Part shown: positions 57,678 through 64,000 of the stretch, in pieces
Numbering within the stretch: position 1 is the first letter of the stretch
Layout of the letters: each line of letters begins with the position of its first letter
From: Zingiber officinale
Lineage: Eukaryota > Streptophyta > Magnoliopsida > Zingiberales > Zingiberaceae
Length of the DNA: 64,000 nt
Assembly: GCF_018446385.1 (NCBI RefSeq)
Contig: NC_055998.1
Location: forward strand, 22,871,173-22,935,172
Direction: 5' to 3'
Notes under the pieces: generated by a model
The model's database searches: none
Told to the model about the DNA's origin: nothing
What the model saw: the letters and a program-made list of their open reading frames with translations, nothing else
Position numbers and translations under genes: made by a program

Positions 57678-58966
57678 TGTTGGAGCAATTTCCTTTGGTC
57701 AAGTTTGACCAGTTTGACTAAGCTTGAGTTGAGTCAAGCTTGAGTCAGGATTTGAGTTTTGATGTTTGACAATATAAGGAGATTGACAATATAAAGAGAT
57801 TGCTAGAGCAATCGTCCGATTATGGAGATGGTCAAAGGACTGACCAGGTTGATAAGAAGACAAGTCAATTAGGTCAGGGGTGACAGGAGACTTGACTGGG
57901 TAAGTCCTAACTGGAGGTTAGACGTCTGGAAGTCCTAACTGGAAGTTAGGTAGTGGTAAAGTCCTAGTGAGGAGCTAGGCAGGGGAAAGTCCTGGTGAGG
58001 AGCCAAGTAACGAGAAAGTCCTAGTGAGGAGCTAGGCAGGGGAAAGTCCTGGTGAGGAGCCAGGCAACGAGAAAGTCCAAATATGATCTTGGTAAAGGAG
58101 AAAGTCCTGGTGAGGAGTCAGGCAATTGGAAAGTCCAAGTGTGATCTTGGTAAAGGTTGTAAGTCCAAGCATGTGGTCTAGGCAAGGTAAGTCCTAGTGT
58201 GACTTGGCAAGGAGAACTCGACAACTAGGATGAGGCCGAAGGAAGCTCTTGAAGGCAAGGCGTGAAGGATGGGGAGATATCCGAGGGGCGCAAGGCTGAT
58301 AGAGGAGGCTAGAAGGCTAGTTCGAGGTTGGTCGGGTGTGGCCAAATGCTAGGCATGGAGACCCAACAAGTCACGGTTGACCAGGAGTTGGGTTGGAGAT
58401 TTTGGACTAGAGTTTGAGTCAAGTTCAGGCTGGTCAATCGATCGGGCGATCGATTGAACCAGGGTCAAATCGATCAGTGGATCGATTGGAGTGTGCTGCC
58501 AAGGAAAGAATGACCCAATCGATTGGTCGATCGATTGGGATCATAATTCGCGAGCACAGAGGCCTTCCCAATCAATCTGGCGATCGATTGGGAGCTGTCG
58601 ATCGATCAACCGATCGATTGAGCAGGGGAGTTCTCGTGCGATCACGAGAACACAGAAAGCTTCTGACTCGATCCACCGATCGATTCAGATGTTCCCAATC
58701 GATCGGTCGATCGATTGGGATTCGACCGTTGGGCAGGATGCAGGTGATGAACGGCTGCGATGGAGCGGTGCTGACGTGGCAATCGATTGGGGATGGATTG
58801 GATCGATTGGGAGCACTGTTTAAAGTCTTGGCGGGGTGTTTTCTCCGCAGATCTTTGTGATTTCTTCCTGCGGTTTTCTGCGATCTTCACCAGCGATTTC
58901 CTCCGAGTTTCTTGCCAATTCTTGAGGGTTCTTGGAGTGTATCTCCAAGATTCAAGAGGCAACAAT
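57678..58966 (+). repeat. 3' LTR of the gag-only element, truncated
   Basis: Matches 51199-52486 closely, including the palindrome array (58432-58810). It stops at 'aggcaacaat' where the next LTR begins; the remaining portion is outside the window. Confidence 0.92.
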
Positions 58967-60061
58967 TGTTGGACCGTGATCGTTCGATAGAGGGGGGGTG
59001 AATATCGATTACGAAAATTCTTTCGAAAAGAGTAAGCGCAGCGGAAAAGAAAGAACAATGCAAACACAAAACCTTTTTACTTGGTTCGGAGCCTGTGTCG
59101 ACTCCTACTCCAAGGCCCATACTCGTTGAGTACTTTCGTTGGGCAATCACTATCAATTCGAATGATGATTACAAAAGAATTAAGTACAAGAATTGATAGA
59201 AAATAAAATACCGACAAAATGAAAGGAATTAAATTGAAGAGAGCGCTTTTGTCGGAGTGGCCTCGCGGTGTTGCAGGAGCACAGTAGAGCAGTCTGAGAG
59301 TTTTTGAGTTGTTGTTCTGAGTTTCGCCTTTGACCCTCCTTATATAGGAGGCTCGGGGCACCCCGGATCCCTTCCGGACACCCTGGTGTGAGGTGGCAGA
59401 CCCAACCAGCGAGTTTCACGTGTCAAAGCCATGAAATGGATAATATTTGCCTCCGGGCGCCCGGATCCCTTTCGAGCGCCCGGACCTCCTTTCTCCAGAA
59501 AATCCTTCTCCTGCAAGACAAGGTTAGTCCGAGACAAATATATAATGTGTAACCTACAAAACAAAGTGTTAGCACAGTTTATAAGTTCAACAAAAAGAGT
59601 ATGACTTAGATTCCGTCTTTCCGAGATCGGAGTCTAGTCACGATCTCGACTTAGATATCCGAAATGGATCTAAGCCGGATCGACGCCTAATGTTCCCTTC
59701 CGGGGAACGCGTCCTCACAGTCACTCCCTTCCAATGACTTACTTTTACTCACCTGTCAGACGTCCGGTCAGCCCTTTGATCCGCCTGGACTTCTCGCCAG
59801 CTATCCGGTCAGCCCTTCGACCTAGCTGGACATTGTGCCAAATGTCCGGTCAGCCCGTTGACCCATTTGAACTTCGTGCCAAGCGTCTGGTCAGCCCGTC
59901 GACCCGCTTGGACTTCGTGCCAGACATCCGGTCAGCTCGTTGACCTATCTAGACTTCGCCTGTACACTCGGTCAGAGTGTTAGATAACGACAAACCTAAC
60001 TTAACCTAATTTGTCATTCATCAAAACCTGAGTTAGACCGTTAGTGCTAACCGCACCAACA
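58967..60061 (-). repeat. 3' LTR of the pol-bearing SIRE-like element
   Basis: 1095 bp from TGTTGG to CACCAACA. Minus-strand TATA (ttatata, about 59340) next to GGGCGCCCGGA palindromes (59355-59490). A repeated 'gccagacgtccggtcagcc'-type block lies at about 59750-59960. Confidence 0.88.
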
Positions 60062-61435
60062 ATCTCCCCCTATTTGATGGAATGACAACCTGGTTAAGTT
60101 AGTGAAAAAAATATGCAAGTAACAAAACCAGCATGATTTTTAAGGTTTAAGTTAGTTTTTAACTTTAACATTTTGTTTGCTCTAACTTAACCATCTATCC
60201 CTCCCCCTTTGGCATTCATCAAAGAAGGACAAAAGTCAAGCAATCAAAAATACAGAATACAGACAAAGTAAAAGTTGAAGAAATGATGTCAAGTCAACTT
60301 GGGGAAGTTTTAAATGTCACCATATAGAAACTTAACTTTTGTAACATAACTAAGTTTTTGAAAAATACTTAATTTAGAAACCTAACTTAGTATATTTTGA
60401 GTAATTCTTAAAGATGGAATTTGCCAAGTCAAAGAGAAAGTTTTTAAAAGCGAATAGTCAAGTATAAGTTAAGGGAAGTTTAAGTTTCAAACATAAGTGT
60501 TTAAGTTTCAAATTTCAAGAAATTAAATTTTCAAGCATGAGTTTTTTAAAACCAAGGTTTCAAGATCAAGGTTTAAATTTTCAAAATGAGTTTCAACTTT
60601 GAAACACTTTTCAAACATAAGTTTTCAAAGCAAAATTTCAAAGCTAAGTTTCAAAAATCTACTTTTTCAAAACTAATTAAAATTTTTCAAAATAAGTTTG
60701 TAAAAGAATCAGTTTTCAAAACCTTAGTTTATAAAATTCAATTAAAAAACTTAGTTTATAAAAACTAGTTTTCAAAAAAAAAATTTAAACATAAGTTTTC
60801 AAAATCAAAATTTCAAAGCTAAGTTTGAAAAATCTATTTTTTCAAAACTGATTAAGATTTCTCAGCACTAAGTTTGTAAGACCTTCAAATTTCAAAACAT
60901 TAGTTTCAAACTCAAAACTGAAAAAATTTGAGAAAAGACATTATTTTTAAAGTGGAGAAAATAATTTTGATGCTAAAAGTAGGTTGATTTAATCCTCCCC
61001 CTAAACCTGATATTCAAAATAGTCGTCTAACCAATTAGGTACTTACTGACTATCAGAAGATAGCAGCTTTCACTTGGTTAGTCAAGTTAAGTGCATTGTA
61101 ATCAGTTAGTGTTTGACTAAACTAAATAACTTAACTTGATCAATGTATGTTTTGTATTTAACGCTCAGACTTATGTCGATACACTGATATAAGCATCTTA
61201 AGTCCAGGCAATCTGCCTATGCATCTCACCCCTTTCTATGTTCGTCAATCACAAGCAAGGTAAAACTAGGGTGTTGGTGAGATGCTCAAATGTTAATCCT
61301 AGGGGAACATGATTTCTAAGGGATTGAACTAGTCTAAGGCTAAGAATCTTTTTGAAATTCTACAAATAGGAAAGTTTTGAAAAATAATTTTAACCTAGGA
61401 TTTTAAACACTCATTTTTTAAAACAGTTTTGAATC
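60062..61435 (-). other. 3' untranslated region of the pol-bearing element
   Basis: No ORF. A duplicated stretch 'aaacataagttttcaaa.caaaatttcaaagctaagtt' occurs at about 60612 and 60783, in A/T-rich DNA. Confidence 0.65.
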
Positions 61436-61533
61436 CTAATCTATTAAACACATCCATAATTTTCTACGTAGATTGCTAAATTCACTTTCAGGGAATGGTT
61501 TTGTGAATATGTCTACTAAATTTGACTTGGACT
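61436..61533 (-). pseudogene. C-terminus of Ty1/copia RNase H (pol)
   Basis: The minus strand reads LVDIFTKPFPESEFSNLRRK, then LWMCLID and a stop at 61436-61438. DIFTKP is the hallmark near the end of plant Ty1/copia pol. It is cut at 61533 by the gypsy LTR, so only about 32 codons are seen. Confidence 0.85.
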
Positions 61534-64000
61534 GTCACGCCTCGGAGGAGTCCCTGTCCGAAGAAATTTCGGCAGCACCTCCCCTGTACGGGTGACAATC
61601 TGAAACATTTATACAAAGCCCTCCGGGCCACATATACCTCGGCCAACACGGCCGGAATAATAACAGTAATAAAAAATATAACACAAAGTCATCCACGCAG
61701 TTTATATCATCAGCCCACTCGGCTAGAACAAAAATCCAAAACACAGCAGAAAAACGATAGAAAACCAAAATACATGACATGCTAGCCGGCTAGGCTTACA
61801 CCACACCACAAAACACCACTCCGGAAACAAAACCGAAACACAAGCTAGATACACAAATACCAAAGTACAAATGGACAACAGCGAAGACATATCTTCTGAG
61901 GTGACATGGGACCAGCAGGCAGGATACTCCAAACGACACCATAAACAACCTGGTACCTGAAAAAGATAGTGTCCACGGGGGTCAGTTCAACAACTCAGCG
62001 AATACCAATAGACATGCCTAGCAAGATATATCTAACAGCAATAAACATGAAATACAGCTTCCTAATCATATATAGGAAATATGCAAAACTGATAGGTAAC
62101 TGAGGAAACTGTACTCACCAGGAACTCCTATCCAGAACAAAAGGGTCGTCAAACCAGATACACAATATGCCTCCTGTATGCATGTCAAACAAATGCATCC
62201 ACCAAAATGCAGCATATAAGTGCAGCAAACACAAGCAAATAAATGCAATAAATGCATATGATGCCAATGACATGGTCACCTCTGACGCCAGTCAGTCATC
62301 TCACACACAATGGTGAGACTGAGTGGGTAGAGTTGTGACAACCGTGCACTCTGACGTCACTGCTCCTGATGTGACTGAATGGACAGGATGCTGTCGGAGT
62401 ACACACATACTCCTACCCCAAATCATAAGTGGGGGAGCACAATGCTCTCATCTCCCGGTACACCATGACGAAGAGGGATCTCTGACGTGCTACCACGCTG
62501 CGTCACACTACCCATGAGCGGACCAACGGAGCACCGAACAGAGCAAAACTGACGTGCTACCACGCTGCGTCACGCTACCCCTGAGCGGACCAACGGAGCA
62601 CTAAACAGTGATGAAACTGGCGATATGCTCTACAATAATGGAGCAGCCTATCACGCAGCATGCAATCATGCGAATGGTGCATGAAACTAAGCATGACAAT
62701 ATCCTAAACCAAATCCACATATATATATATATATATATATAAATGTGTACCCTAGTACAAGTAAGTCAAATCCACAGATCTAGGGTATACAGGCCCTCTA
62801 TAGTATAATAACGTAGGTCCTGAACATATCCACCTCCATAAAATATGTACCAACAATGTACATGGATCAAAGCAAAAGGTCTAGGTACACAGATCAAGTA
62901 TGATATAAAAATATAGATACACATGTCAGATAATAAAAATCCAGAGTCTAGTCCTATACTCAGTAAAGCATGATATGTCACTTACTCTAGGAATTAAGGT
63001 AACCATGGCAATAATCACGAGGCATAAACATGGATACATAACAAACGACAAAAACAGAACATGCTATGGGTAACAACCGTGACATACCAAAGGCAAACAT
63101 GATCATTGCCTGTAGCTATAAAATACTATGCATATCCAAATGACAATATCATAAAAGATAAGTCAAGAGGTACCCGCCTTTATTTGTTGATCGTGACAAA
63201 TAAGGCCACCTTGAGACGTGTCTCCGACTAGTATTCCTGCAACACAGAATACATAATACTGCTAAGTAATATCATAAACCAAATAGCTAATCCCAATCTC
63301 AATCCGATTAGGAAATCAACATTTTAATTCCCTTTACTGTCTCCAACACTTCTTTCATACCTAATCCCCTTATGATTTAATTCAATTCAATTAGTTAACC
63401 CTTCTTATTAACATGCTTCAATTATCCATCAAGATACAAACTAACAACCTAGCTATTATAATCAATCCTCAATTAATACATCGTTTACCAAGATAGAACA
63501 TATTAGAATCCCAAACTGATACAAAGCTATATCAACCTAATACCATCAATCCAAATCAACCAACAAATTGATTGTATTCATTAAACCTTACCTTAGGTTC
63601 AAACCCAATAAGGAAGATCACAGTGGTTAGTGCTCTCACCAACAATGTCTGCCAAGTAAAACACCATACAGGGCCTACACAGAAGTTAATGTAATTAACC
63701 CTATGCTTACCTAATAAAAAGCAATACCAATAGAAATCTACCTAATGTCATGGTTAGTTCTGTCAAATCTGCTGAAACTGAACAAAACCAGCACTGATCT
63801 AATACTTAGACATTTCATTGCTCAAACCATAGAAATCATTTAATTCATCTTCCAAAACTCACCTTGATTTGGAGACTCCTCAGTTGAGCCACGGAAGAGA
63901 TACTTGCAGATAGAAATTCATGGCCAAAGCTACCGTAAAGCTGCTACTAAGGCAAAGCCGGAGCTACAGTCATCACCCACCAACTTAGCACAAACCTCTT
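61534..64000 (-). mobile_element. Del/Tekay-like Ty3/gypsy LTR, running off the window
   Basis: The left edge is TGTCACGCCTCGGAGGAG, which on the minus strand is the ...GGCGTGACA end typical of Del/Tekay chromovirus LTRs. There is no ORF of note. The LTR start is not identified and may lie beyond 64000. A 67-bp duplication (gacgtgctaccacgctgcg at 62484 and 62551) and a (TA)n run (about 62719-62741) lie inside. Confidence 0.65.
62484..62620. repeat. 67-bp direct duplication
   Basis: Two copies of 'gacgtgctaccacgctgcgt...cactacccatgagcggaccaacggagcac' lie next to each other with few changes. Confidence 0.85.

Larger units (their letters stand above)
51199..58966 (+). mobile_element. Gag-only SIRE-like element with truncated 3' LTR
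   Basis: 5' LTR 51199-52829 starts TGTTGGGGCAATTTCC and ends CCTACA. The 3' LTR starts at 57678 after the polypurine tract 'aaaaagggggagat' and is cut at 58966 by another LTR. Inside are a broken gag (52902-54636) and a 3-kb non-coding region; no pol. The left flank is gypsy pol (minus). The right target duplication is outside the window. Confidence 0.9.
58967..61533 (-). mobile_element. SIRE-like Ty1/copia element with pol, interrupted
   Basis: The minus-oriented 3' LTR (58967-60061) is followed, going right, by the complement of a polypurine tract (atctccccctatttg), a 1.4-kb non-coding region and the C-terminus of RNase H at 61436-61533. Unlike the gag-only relatives here, this copy had pol. 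It is inserted in the 3' LTR of the element at 51199 and interrupted at 61534 by a gypsy LTR. Confidence 0.85.

Noticed and set aside
61522..63000. Small ORFs in the right-hand region
   Set aside because: They fall in a gypsy LTR, are short and have no domain.

Overview
This is plant nuclear DNA, almost certainly from a monocot. Two host genes are GC-rich in their coding parts and sit inside a thick layer of nested LTR retrotransposons. The palindrome-rich LTRs and the gene style would fit a Zingiberales-type genome, but that placement is a guess from pattern memory. No rRNA, tRNA, organellar or bacterial features were recognised.

Layout. (1) 1-17349: a Ty3/gypsy element of the Tat/Retand type on the + strand. 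Its integrase is broken by two SIRE-like Ty1/copia insertions: a minus-strand LTR (1-860) and a full element (1379-12267, target duplication CCTAC). The second was itself hit by an Athila/TR-GAG-like element (2827-9620, duplication GACAC) that ends in a 3.5-kb inverted repeat. The gypsy element continues with a 75-bp minisatellite, an antisense extra ORF (13643-15883) and a 3' LTR. (2) 17407-18348: a hAT-type MITE with a perfect 8-bp duplication. (3) 18357-25700: the gene island. A ZIP6-like metal transporter (two exons, + strand) faces a single-exon MAPKKK17/18-like kinase (- strand), with a gypsy LTR remnant between their 3' ends. A possible orphan last exon lies at 25517-25682. (4) 27240-39966: LTR pieces and a decayed SIRE gag split by a minus-strand, pol-less SIRE relative (29802-38518, duplication GGAAC). 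(5) 40440-51198: a second, decayed Retand-like element on the - strand, interrupted by a MITE (43412-43781) and a young gag-only SIRE relative (43803-50497, duplication GTAAC) with an intact 491-codon gag. (6) 51199-58966: another gag-only SIRE relative. Its 3' LTR is cut by a minus-strand copia element (58967-61533) that still shows the end of its RNase H, and that element is cut in turn by a Del/Tekay-like gypsy LTR running off the window.

The host genes are unrelated in pathway: zinc or transition-metal transport, and a stress/ABA-type MAP kinase cascade. Everything else is transposon biology. The most unusual pattern is that the SIRE-type LTRs carry arrays of short palindromes just upstream of the TATA box. 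The palindrome sequence differs between elements, and in two elements the same palindrome recurs inside the element near its 3' end. Coordinates of boundaries marked approximate were judged by eye.
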